Assembly: GCA_942159475.1 (NCBI GenBank)
Contig: OW804095.1
Coordinates: 154,379,145-154,443,144 of the forward strand
Origin: Sthenelais limicola
Lineage: Eukaryota > Annelida > Polychaeta > Phyllodocida > Sigalionidae
Direction of reading: 5' to 3'
Length of the DNA stretch: 64,000 bases
The notes under the pieces are model-generated. The model saw only the letters and a list, made by a program, of their open reading frames with translations, did not search any database and was not told the DNA's origin. Numbering within the stretch: position 1 is the first letter of the stretch; the number at the start of each line of letters is the position of its first letter. Of the stretch, positions 54,336-64,000 are shown piece after piece. Position numbers and translations under genes: made by a program.

Positions 54336-54570
54336 GGGTCAGATTTGCAGAAAATGTACAATTGGCAGCTGTACACATTTAGTAAATTCTGCTTAAACAG
54401 GCTGCAATTTGGCCAATACTAGGTAAATTCGAGTATATTCAGCATTGCATTGATTCTAGCAATCTGTTTGGCTAGGTTGAACTGTATTTTGAACTTTATT
54501 TTCGTCTAAAATTTGGGTTATTTAAGAAGATTGGCGAAGCTGAATTGTACATTTTCTGAAAATCTGACAC
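54336..54570. mobile_element. MITE-B copy 4
   Basis: Begins GGGTCAGATTTGCAGAAAAT and ends ATTTTCTGAAAATCTGACAC. 235 bp, same orientation as copy 2. Confidence 0.83.
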
Positions 54571-54630
54571 ATAAGCTTATTTGCCGTAGTATCACGTGTA
54601 TTAATTATGTTGTATAATTACATAGTTCAA

Positions 54631-54892
54631 AATGTGCATTTCTAAGACAATCATATGGAGTACATTAATTTTACCTACTTTAATAGTAATTTTCCAAAAA
54701 TATTGAAAACTTTTTTTTTTTCAGAAATAAAAATATCAAACTTAAAATATAGAAATACTTTTTAGATGCGCCTAATGTTTATATTCATTGGAATCCCCTT
54801 GGTCTCATCTTTTCAAATATGATAATATCACAAAATCCATTTATTAGCGACTTGTGACTCATTTGCATGAAACACATCACAAATATAGCACT
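54631..54892. mobile_element. MITE-A copy 9, left half missing
   Basis: The interior and right end of the family (AGCGACTTGTGACTCATT, AAACACATCACA) are present; the left terminus is absent. Confidence 0.7.
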
Positions 54893-54939
54893 CAATTCAT
54901 CTTGGCGTAATAATGTAAAACCAAATCTATCATTGGTTA

Positions 54940-55055
54940 AGGCTCAACTAGTTAGGAACCCGCTGGAAGATGGAAATAACTTTCAGACGTGGCTCTCCTT
55001 TTTATACAACTCTTTTGTATAACTGAAAAATACTTTGAATTGAATTAAAATTAAA
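54940..55055 (+). mobile_element. non-LTR retroelement 3' end
   Basis: Shares AGGAACCCGCTGGA, a CTTTCAGA segment, TATAC and CTTTGAATTGAATT with the inverted copy at 55391-55520. Such tails terminating in short ATTGA repeats are expected of non-LTR elements. Only the last ~110 bp are present. Confidence 0.55.
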
Positions 55056-55279
55056 AGAAATTCGTACCACAATTGACAGGAAAAGGGGAAATTCTAGCTG
55101 TTATCTGTAATTACCTAGGAATTGCATGTGAAAGATGAATACCTGCGGGAGAGGGGAGAGGTGGCTAACCCCCCATTACCCCCTACATTAGCCCCATTAC
55201 CCTGGTGTCCAGTTTTTGCCGCCACCCTGGAGGAAAGGGCCATTGGGAGAGCGTGTAATCACCCCCTCACATGTTGCTG

Positions 55280-55356
55280 CAGGGGTAGGCACCTGGACCC
55301 GGGAATAGCTGCACCTACACACCACACTCCCACACTCACGCACTCTCTGGTACAAC
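55280..55356. repeat. GC-rich segment repeated beside MITE-A copies
   Basis: GTAGGCACCTGGAC, CGGGAATAGC, CACACTC and ACTCTCTGGTACAACATGT occur here, again at 56206-56272, and partly at 55870-55910. Each time the segment directly abuts a MITE-A left end, so segment and MITE were duplicated together. Confidence 0.65.
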
Positions 55357-55390
55357 ATGTCATGTGTTCCAGGAAATAAGTCATAACTCG

Positions 55391-55520
55391 CAGAATTCAA
55401 TTCAATTCAATTCAAAGCATTTTTTATTTATACGAGAGGTGTACAAAAATGAGACCCGTATCTGAAAGGTAACTTCCAGGTCCTCCAGCGGGTTCCTGAC
55501 TAGTTGCTAGCAGAAAAACT
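55391..55520 (-). mobile_element. non-LTR retroelement 3' end (inverted)
   Basis: Begins with four copies of AATTC-type repeat (AATTCAATTCAATTCAA), then the reverse complement of the 54940-55055 segment (TCCAGCGGGTTCCTGACTAG). Confidence 0.55.
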
Positions 55521-55599
55521 TTTAAATTTACATTAATATGTCCAAAATAAACTTTAGGGCTAATGTCTAATATCTAATCTAGGAGTATTTAGTTGAAGC

Positions 55600-55694
55600 T
55601 AAAGTGTAGGGGTAGGGGGTAGAGGGGTAGGGGTAGACGGTAGAGGGTAGGCAGTAGTGGCTAGGGGGTAGGGAGTAGGGGGTAGAGGGTAGGC
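55600..55694 (+). repeat. G-rich GGGGTA-type minisatellite inside MITE-A copy 10
   Basis: Repeats of GTAGGGGGTAG with variants. The same motif forms the large array at 57740-58510. Confidence 0.8.
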
Positions 55695-55910
55695 AGAAAT
55701 TGATATTTTTCAAGTGTTTTTTACAAGATCTCTTTATTGAAATGTTCTGATTTTTAGAGGGTGTAGGACTTACAGTCATATAAATCGATGTACCAAATTT
55801 CAGGACATTGTATTAAATATATTCTTTGCTTTTTTAAGGCCTTCCTATGGAGTATATTTAGTTATGGGAGTAGCCTGCTGCTGTACACTCACGCACTCTC
55901 TGGTACAAAA

Positions 55911-56205
55911 TTATGTGATGTGTTGAGAAAAATAAGTCACAAGTCGCAGAATGATCTATTTATAAGATGTCTTTCTTGGAATATTCTAATTATTGGGGTG
56001 CTTAATGCTGCTAGTAACATTAATACGTGTACAAAGTTTCAAGGCAATGTATTAAATATATCTATGCATTTCTAAGGTCAATGGAATTTTTATGGAATAT
56101 ATTTTGGTACTTTATTAGTAATTATCGACACAAAAATATTAATAACTTTTTTTTAAAAAATGAAGATATCAAACTTAAATATAGAAACACTACTTAGATG
56201 TCCAT
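55911..56205. mobile_element. MITE-A copy 11, right end missing
   Basis: Left TTATGTGATGTGTTGAGAAA with GTCACAAGTCGCAGAA; follows the family to about 56205, where a CACCTGGACGCGGGAATAGC segment begins. Confidence 0.7.
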
Positions 56206-56269
56206 GTAGGCACCTGGACGCGGGAATAGCCCGCACACCGCCACACACTGACACACTCTCTGGTACAAC

Positions 56270-56645
56270 ATGTGATGTGTTCCAGGAAAATAAGTCATAC
56301 CTCGCAAAATTGATATTTTTCATAGTCATTTATCTCCTTGTAGGAATGTTTTCTGTTGTGAGGTATCTACTCTTCTAAGTCGTATGAATCTACATGTGTA
56401 TTAAATTTTGAGATGTATTCAATATGTCCATGTATTTCTATGGTCATCCTATGGAGTAAATTTAGCTACATTACTATTAATTGACCACCCTGAAGTGTTG
56501 GAAACTTTATTTTCAAAAATAGAATTAAATATCAAACTTAAAACATAGAAATACTAATTAGATATACTAGTGTTTACTATCATTAGAATCGGCTTGATCT
56601 CATCTTATCAAATATGATGATATCTCAAAATTCATTTTGTGTAAG
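56270..56645. mobile_element. MITE-A copy 12, right terminus eroded
   Basis: Left ATGTGATGTGTTCCAGGAAA. The interior is complete to TATCTCAAAATTCATTTTGT, after which the terminal repeat is lost. Confidence 0.7.
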
Positions 56646-57540
56646 AGCACGACGCGATCACATTGATGGTATGTTCTTTGCTTTTATAAACCCTATTTTT
56701 AGTAAAACGTTTCTTATATAGATGGGGGAAATGAGTTATATAATATGTACATGTACTAAATATGCTGAAGTCAAAATATAATTGACATGTTTCTTGTCTA
56801 GATATGAAAAAGACCTGTACAACAATTACTTGCTAGATTCCTATTGTTGAATTATTTAAATTAGATTATGCTGCTCTACGCATGACTTTTACCCCCTGGA
56901 CAATTACCATCCTGGACATTTCCCCGCTAGGATATGTACTATCCTGGACATTTACCATCCTAGGACATTTACCCGCCTTAACTGAAGTTTTAAGTGTATT
57001 TTGGTACATGGATTATATGGAATATATCTCTCTTTTATTAAAGGATGTGGAGAGGAATGGGGTAGGGATTGGATGACTACATTCATTTCAAGGATTTGAT
57101 ACAGTATCATGTTAAGTTAGTTAAGGGTGGATAAAAGCTATTTATGTTGCATCTATTTATACCTTTAAATAGTAGCAATGTTCCTTAGTCTAGGGAATAA
57201 TTCATTTGATGTATTTGCTGTTGCTGTATTTACTCATAGTATTTTGTCCATGGTATTTGTAATTCGCTACTTAAAAACCTATACAGAGGCGTTTTACTGA
57301 TTTCCTTCACCCACACCCGATATGAGAATCTGCACATTGCCCCCACCCGGGGCCCGCACCACATCCCCGCCAGGGCGCAGCACCAAGCCTGCATGTGGAT
57401 ACAGGTGTTCACCGCCCCGTCTCATCACAAGGAAGCACATTGTGAAATTGATCAATCATGATGTAGAATTAAGTGATCTAAATGTTGGGCTGTTCACCGG
57501 GGGACTTATTGCATTATAGACGACATCTCTAATGGCTGCC
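56646..57540. other. intergenic, no gene seen
   Basis: No supported gene. CCTGGACA...TTACC phrases repeat at 56896-56980. The stretch at 57300-57450 is GC-richer but has no splice-consistent frame that I trust. Confidence 0.4.
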
Positions 57541-57632
57541 ACATTAGCTCCCGCTCCTCCCGCTACTCCCGCCCCCGCCCAGCCCCCGCCCAGCCCCCGC
57601 CCAGCCCCCCCCCCCCCCCCCACCCCCGCCAC
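57541..57632. repeat. C-rich low-complexity tract
   Basis: CCCGCCCAGCC repeats ending in a run of C. The Pro/Ala or Gly/Ala open frames here are compositional. Confidence 0.85.
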
Positions 57633-57739
57633 TACAATGGCATTAGCCAACACGCCGCCTCTTGAAAAACTGAGTGGGCATATCAATGTGATTTGTGCAT
57701 CATTTTGTGAGGGAAGGATTTAAATTGTTAAATGCTTCA

Positions 57740-58512
57740 CTGGGAAGTGAGAAGGGGAGGTGGGTGGGAGGGGGTTGTGGTGGGTGGTGGAGGGGGTAAG
57801 GGAGTAGGGGGTAGGCGGTAGGGTAGGGTAGGGTAGGGTAGGGTAGGGTAGGGTAGGGTAGGGTAGGGGGTACAGGATGGGCGGTAGGGGGTAAAGGGTA
57901 GGGGGTAGGGGGTAGGGAGTACAGGGTAGAGAGTGTGAGTGGAATTTTAGGGGGCAGGGCGTAGGGGGTAGGGCGTAGGGGGTAGGGGGTAGGGGGTAGG
58001 GGGTAGGGGGGTAGAGGGTAGGGGGTAGAGGGTAAGGTAGAGGGTAGAAGGTAGAGGGAAGGGGTATGTGGTTGGCGGTACAGTCTGGAGAAGGGGTAGA
58101 GGGTAGGGGGTGTGGGTAGGGGGTAGGGGATCAATGGTAAGGGGTAGGTGGTAAAGGGTAGGGTGTAGGGGGTAGGGGGTACAGGGTAGGCAGTAGGGGG
58201 TTGGGGGTACAGGGTAGGGGGTTGGGGGCAGAAGGTAAAGGGTACAGGGTGGGGGTAGAGAGTAGGGGGTAGGGGGTAGGGGGTAGGGGGTAGAGGGTAG
58301 GGGGTTGGGGGTAGAGGGTGAAGGGTAAAGGGTAGGGGGTAGGGGGTAGGCGGCAGGGGGTAGAGGGTAGGCAGTAGGGGTTAGAGTGTAGGGGGTACAG
58401 GGTAGGCGGTAAGGGGTACAGGGTAGAGGGTACAGGGTAGGTGGTAAGGGGTACAGGGTAGGCGGTAGGGGGTACAGGGTAGGCGGTAGGGGGTACAGGG
58501 TAGAGAGTGGGA
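57740..58512 (+). repeat. G-rich minisatellite (GGGTA / TAGGGGG)
   Basis: About 770 bp of TAGGGGG, GGTAGAGGGTA and GGGTACA variants, including nine pure GGGTA pentamers at 57821-57865. The strand asymmetry and G-runs predict G-quadruplexes. The Pro/Leu/Tyr frames on the other strand are artefacts. Confidence 0.92.
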
Positions 58513-58842
58513 GCGGAATGTTCTGATGTTCTGCTTATGTGCTTCCATAGAGCAATTGAGCATCAATGAATATATGACATGGGCCCATCAATGAATCACA
58601 GCAAAAGAAACAAAAATATTAGCTTCATTTGAATTTTAAACAAAACTCACTGTAACTGTGAATTAAATTACCAATAAAACCACCTAATTATCATAATTCA
58701 TTCAAAAAGAAAGAAAAAATATTTATAAAGCTCTGGAATGTATTAGATTTCGGTGTTTTCATGAATAACTGAGCGTGTGAAACTAAAAACGCTTATAACA
58801 AAGTAATCAGACCCAAGTCAAGAGTTGCTCATAACGACTCAT
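58513..58842. other. AT-rich spacer
   Basis: No feature beyond the segment TAACAAAGTAATCAGACCCA at its end, which is repeated at about 59080-59128. Confidence 0.5.
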
Positions 58843-59077
58843 GGGTCAGATTTTCAGAAAATGTACAATTCACCTTCATCAATCCTCTCAAATAACCCAA
58901 ATTTCAGACGAAAATAAAGTTCAAAATACAGTTCAACCTAACCATACAGATTGCTAGAATCAATGCAATGCCGAATATACTAGAATTTACCAAGTACTGA
59001 CCAAATTGCAGCCTAATTTTGCAGAATTTACTAAATGTCTGCAGCTGCCAATTGTACGTTTTTTGAAAATCTGACCC
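58843..59077. mobile_element. MITE-B copy 5
   Basis: GGGTCAGATTTTCAGAAAAT to TTTTTTGAAAATCTGACCC, 235 bp, orientation of copy 1. Confidence 0.85.
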
Positions 59078-59143
59078 ATATAACAAAGTAATGAGAGCCA
59101 AGTCAAGAATTGCTCATAACGACTCATGATGGATCCTACATAC

Positions 59144-59275
59144 GGGTCAGATCTCCAGAAAATGTACAATTCACCTTCACCAATCCTCTCAAATAACCCA
59201 CATTTAAGATAAAAATGCGCTTCGAAATGCAGTTTAACATAACAAAACTGATACTTTAAATCTGTGCGACTTCGA
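59144..59275. mobile_element. MITE-B copy 6, cut by the assembly gap
   Basis: Starts CGGGTCAGATCTCCAGAAAA and runs into the Ns. It is preceded by a duplicate of the sequence before copy 5 (CAAGAATTGCTCATAACGAC), so copies 5 and 6 come from a tandem duplication that includes flanking DNA. Confidence 0.75.
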
Positions 59276-59475
59276 NNNNNNNNNNNNNNNNNNNNNNNNN
59301 NNNNNNNNNNNNNNNNNNNNNNNNNNNNNNNNNNNNNNNNNNNNNNNNNNNNNNNNNNNNNNNNNNNNNNNNNNNNNNNNNNNNNNNNNNNNNNNNNNNN
59401 NNNNNNNNNNNNNNNNNNNNNNNNNNNNNNNNNNNNNNNNNNNNNNNNNNNNNNNNNNNNNNNNNNNNNNNNNNN
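59276..59475. other. assembly gap, 200 N
   Basis: Exactly 200 Ns at the junction between MITE-B copy 6 and the 20-bp satellite. The round number suggests a scaffolding gap of unknown true size. Confidence 0.99.
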
Positions 59476-62400
59476 TTCCACCCTTGATTATCTACATTCC
59501 ATCCTTGATGCCTACATTCCACTCTTGATGCCTACATTCCACCCTTGATATCTACATTCCATCCTTGATATCTACATTCCACCCTTGATATCTACATTCC
59601 ACCCTTGATGCCTACATTCCACCCTTGATGTCTACATTCCACCCTTGACCCCTACATTCCACCCTTGATGCCTACATTCCACCCTTGATACCTACATTCA
59701 ACCCTTGACCCCTACATTCCCACCCTTGATGCCCTACATTCCACCCTTGATACCTACATTCCACCCTTGATGCCTACATTCCATCCTTGATGCCTACATT
59801 CCACCCTTGATGCCTACATTCCCACCCTTGATGCCTACATTCCACCCTTGATGCCTACATTCCACCCTTGATGCCTACATTCCACCCTTGATGTCTAGAT
59901 TCCACCCTTGACCCCTACATTCCACCCTTGACCCCTACAATCCACCCTTGATGTCTACATTCCATCCTTGATGCCTACATTCCACCCTTGATGCCTACAT
60001 TCCACCCTTGATGCCTACATTCAACCCTTGATGTCTACATTCCACCCTTGATGCCTGCATTCCACCCTTGATGTCTACATTTCCACCCTTGATATCTACA
60101 TTCCACCCTTGATGCCTACATTCCACCCTTGATATATACATTCCACCCTTGATTCCTACATTCTCCCCTTGACGCCTACATTCCACCCTTGATGCCTACA
60201 TTCCACCCTTGATGCCTACATTCCACCCTTGATGCCTACATTCCAGCCTCGATGTCTACATTCCATCCTTGATGCCTACATTCCACCCTTGATATCTACA
60301 TTCCATTCTTGATATCTACATTCCACCCTTGATGCCTACATTCCACCCTTGATGCCTACATTCCACCCTTGATATATACATTCCACCCTTGATTCCTACA
60401 TTCTCCCCTTGACGCCTACATTCCACCCTTGATGTCTACATTCCACCCTTGATGCCTACATTCCACCCTTGATGCCTACATTCCACCCTTGATGCCTACA
60501 TTCCACCCTTGACCCCTACAATCCACCCTTGATGTCTACATTCCACCCTTAATGTCTACATTCCACCCTTGATGCCTACATTCCACCCTTGATGCCTACA
60601 TTCCACCCTTGATATATACATTCCACCCTTGATTCCTACATTCTCCCCTTGACGCCTACATTCCACCCTTGATGTCTACATTCCACCCTTGATGCCTACA
60701 TTCCACCCTTGATGCCTACATTCCACCCTTGATGCCTACATTCCACCCTTGACCCCTACAATCCACCCTTGATGTCTACATTCCACCCTTAATGTCTACA
60801 TTCCACCCTTGATGTCTACATTACAACCTTGATGTCTACATTCAACCCTTGACCCCTACATTCCTCCCTTGATGTCTACATTCCACCCTTGATGCCTACA
60901 TTCCACCCTTGATGTCTACATTCCACCCTTGATGCCTACATTCCATCCTTGATGCCTAATTTCCACCCTTGATGCCTACATTCCACCCTTTGCCCCCTAC
61001 ATTCCACCCTTCATGCCTACATTCCACCCTTTACCCCCTACATTCCACCCTTGACCCCTACATTCCACCCTTGATGCCTACATTCCACCCTTGATGTCTA
61101 CATTCCACCCTTGATGCCTACATTCCACCCTTGATGCCTACATTCCACCCTTGATGCCTACATTCCACCCTTGATGACTACATTCCACCCTTGACCCCCT
61201 ACATTCCACCCTTGACCCCTACATTCCACCCTTGATGCCTACATTCCACCCTTTGATGCCTGCATTCCACCCTTTACCCCCTACATTCCACCCTTGATCC
61301 CTGCATTCCACCCTTTACCCCCTACATTCCACCCTTGACCCCTACATTCCACCCTTGATGCCTGCATTCCACCCTTGATGTCTACATTCCACCCTTGATG
61401 CCTACATTCCACCCTTGATGTCTACATTCCACCCTTGACCCCTACATTCCACCCTTGATGCCTACATTCTCCCCTTGATACCTACATTCCACCCTTGATG
61501 TCTACATTCCACCCTTGATGCCTACATTCCACCCTTGATACCTACATTCCACCCTTGACCCCTACATTCCACCCTTGATACCTACATTCCACCCTTGATA
61601 CCTACATTCCACCCTTGATGCCTACATTCCACCCTTGATGCCTACATTCCACCCTTGATACCTACATTCCACCCTTGATGTCTACATTCCACCCTTGATG
61701 CCTACATTCCACCCTTGATACCTACATTCCACCCTTGACCCCTACATTCCACCCTTGATGTCTACATTCCACCCTCTATGCCTACATTCCACCCTTGATG
61801 CTTACATTCCACCCTTGACCCCTACATTCCACCCTTGATGCCTACATTCTCCCCTTGATACCTACATTCCACCCTTGATGTCTACGTTCCACTCTTGATG
61901 CCTACATTCCACCCTTGATATCTACATTCCACCCTTGATGCCTACATTCCACCCTTGATATCTACATTCCACCCTTGATATCTACATTCCATCCTTGATA
62001 TCTATATTCCACCCTTGATATCTATATTCCACCCTTGATATCTACATTCCACCCTTGATGCCTACATTCCACCCTTGATGTCTACATTCCACCCTTGATG
62101 CCTACATTCCACCCTTGATATCTACATTCCATCCTTGATGCCTACATTCCACCCTTGATATCTACATTCCACCCTTGATATCTACATTCCACCCTTGATG
62201 CCTACATTCCACCCTTGATATCTACATTCCACCCTTGATTCCTACATTCTCCCCTTGACGCCTACATTCCACCCTTGACGCCTACATTCCACCCTTGACC
62301 CCTACAATCCACCCTTGATGTCTACATTCCATCCTTGATGCCTACATTCCACCCTTGATGCCTACATTCCACCCTTGATGCCTACATTCCACCCTTGATG

Positions 62401-64000
62401 TCTACATTCCACCCTTGACCCCTACATTCCACCCTTGATGCCTACATTCCACCCTTGATATCTACATTCCACCCTTGACCCCTACAATCCACCCTTGATG
62501 TCTACATTCCACCCTTGATGCCTACATTCCACCCTTGATATCTACATTCCATCCTTGATGCCTACATTCCACCCTTGATATCTACATTCCACCCTTGATA
62601 TCTACATTCCACCCTTGATGCCTACATTCCACCCTTGATATCTACATTCCACCCTTGATTCCTACATTCTCCCCTTGATGCCTACATTCCACCCTTGACG
62701 CCTACATTCCACCCTTGACCCCTACAATCCACCCTTGATGTCTACATTCCATCCTTGATGCCTACATTCCACCCTTGATGCCTACATTCCACCCTTGATG
62801 CCTACATTCCACCCTTGATGTCTACATTCCACCCTTGACCTCTACATTCCACCCTTGATGCCTACATTCCACCCTTGATATCTACATTCCACCCTTGACC
62901 CCTACAATCCACCCTTGATGTCTACAATCCACCCTTAATGTCTTGTCCACCCTTGATGCCTACATTCCACCCTTGATGCCTACATTCCACCCTTGATGCC
63001 TACATTCAACCCTTGACCCCTACATTCCACCCTTGACCCCTACAATCCACCCTTGATGTCTACATTCCAACCTTGATGTCTGCATTCCACCCTTGATGTC
63101 TACATTCCACTCTTGACCCCTACATTCCCCCCTTGACCCCTACAATCCACCCTTGATATCTACATTCCAACCTTGATGTCTGCATTCCACCCTTGATGTC
63201 TACATTCCACTCTTGACCCCTACATTCCACCCTTGATACCTACATTCTACCCTTGATATCTACATTCCACCCTTGATGCCTACATTCCACCCTTGATATC
63301 TACATTCCACCCTTGACCCCTACATTCCACCCTTGATGTCTACATTCCACCCTTGATGCCTACATTCCACCCTTGATGTCTACATTCCACCCTTGATACC
63401 TACATTCCACCCTTGATATCTACATTCCACCCTTGACCCCTACATTCCACCCTTGATGTCTGCATTCCACCCTTGATACCTACATTCCACCCTTGACCCC
63501 TACATTCCACCCTTGATGCCTACATTCCACCCTTGATGCCTACATTCCACCCTTGATGCCTACATTCCACCCTTGATGCCTACATTCCACCCTTGACCCC
63601 TACATTCCACCCTTGATGTCTACATTCCACCCTTGATGTCTACATTCCACCCTTGATGTCTACATTCCACCCTTGATGCCTACATTCCACCCTTGATATC
63701 TACATTCCACCCTTGATGCCTACATTCCACCCTTGATATCTACATTCCACCCTTGATATCTACATTCCATCCTTGATGCCTACATTCCACCCTTGATATC
63801 TACATTCCACCCTTGATATCTACATTCCACCCTTGATGCCTACATTCCACCCTTGATGTCTACATTCCACCCTTGATGCCTACATTCTCCCCTTGATACC
63901 TACATTCCACCCTTGATGTCTACATTCCACCCTTGATACCTACATTCTCCCCTTGATACCTACATTCCACCCTTGATGTCTACATTCCACCCTTGATGCC
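59476..64000 (+). repeat. satellite array, 20-bp unit CTACATTCCACCCTTGATGC
   Basis: About 225 head-to-tail copies running off the window. Variation is concentrated in a short slot after CCCTTGA (TGCC, TGTC, TATC, TACC, CCCC, TTCC), with rarer changes in the TTCCACC core. Blocks recur at 240 bp (60121, 60361, 60601) and 420 bp (62101-62480 against 62521-62900). Not coding. Confidence 0.97.

Larger units (their letters stand above)
55352..55865. mobile_element. MITE-A copy 10, split by two insertions
   Basis: Left terminus ATGTCATGTGTTCCAGG...GTCATAACTCGCA at 55352-55392. It is interrupted by an inverted retroelement tail (55393-55520) and a G-rich array (55600-55694), and resumes as AATTGATATTTTTCAAGTG to about 55865. 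Confidence 0.6.

Noticed and set aside
57700..58566. Proline-rich open frames on the minus strand
   Set aside because: Complement of the GGGTA-type G-rich minisatellite; the composition alone keeps the frame open.
59476..64000. CRISPR-like regularity
   Set aside because: Units are contiguous 20-mers with no unique spacers, no cas genes, and a eukaryotic context; it is a satellite.

Overview
The window is nuclear DNA from a metazoan, most likely an invertebrate. Genes are split by short GT-AG introns, promoters carry TATA and CCAAT boxes, ATGs sit in good Kozak contexts, and most of the sequence is AT-rich and repeat-dense. I cannot name the species. Established families cover the first 7.5 kb and the retrotransposon at 30.8-43.9 kb. 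The small genes at 20.5-23.9 kb match nothing I recognise.

Layout. (1) 1-7.5 kb, minus strand: two spliced genes that I know as recurring protein families in fish and invertebrate genomes. One is a C2H2 zinc-finger protein with a DDE-transposase-like core (4445-7488). Downstream of it lies an 8-exon gene resembling the proteins annotated 'SAMD3-like' (153-3587, 3' end unresolved). (2) 7.6-20.3 kb: no convincing gene apart from one weak short ORF with a polyA signal (8394-8600). The DNA is minisatellite, a 4-copy AT-rich repeat, and a long patchwork of reshuffled fragments and small tandem duplications. (3) 20.3-24 kb: three compact, unrecognised genes. A 208-aa protein is encoded by five exons joined by phase-0 introns. 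Next come two divergently transcribed intronless genes of 102 and 107 aa. They look like distant paralogs, each has a TATA box, and each ends in a histone-type 3' stem-loop rather than a nearby polyA signal. This trio is the most original part of the window. (4) 24-30.7 kb: repeat-rich DNA holding two families of short inverted-repeat elements (called MITE-A and MITE-B here) and a Tc1/mariner-like non-autonomous element with a MITE-A copy nested inside.

(5) 30767-43910: a complete Ty3/gypsy-type LTR retrotransposon with 285-bp LTRs that look identical, so it is young. It carries gag, a textbook -1 frameshift site, pol (protease, RT, RNase H, integrase) broken by a single in-frame TGA, an envelope-like gene with a furin site and a membrane anchor, about 2 kb of non-coding 3' sequence with twin hairpins, and a polypurine tract. 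(6) 43.9-59.3 kb: no gene recognised. It holds more MITE-A and MITE-B copies, non-LTR retroelement 3' tails, a 2-kb array of 40-bp units, a GGGTA-type G-rich array and microsatellites. (7) A 200-bp assembly gap (59276-59475) is followed to the end of the window by a 20-bp-unit satellite with visible higher-order periodicity (240 and 420 bp).

Exon-intron structures were derived by hand from splice signals and frame continuity. No database search was possible.
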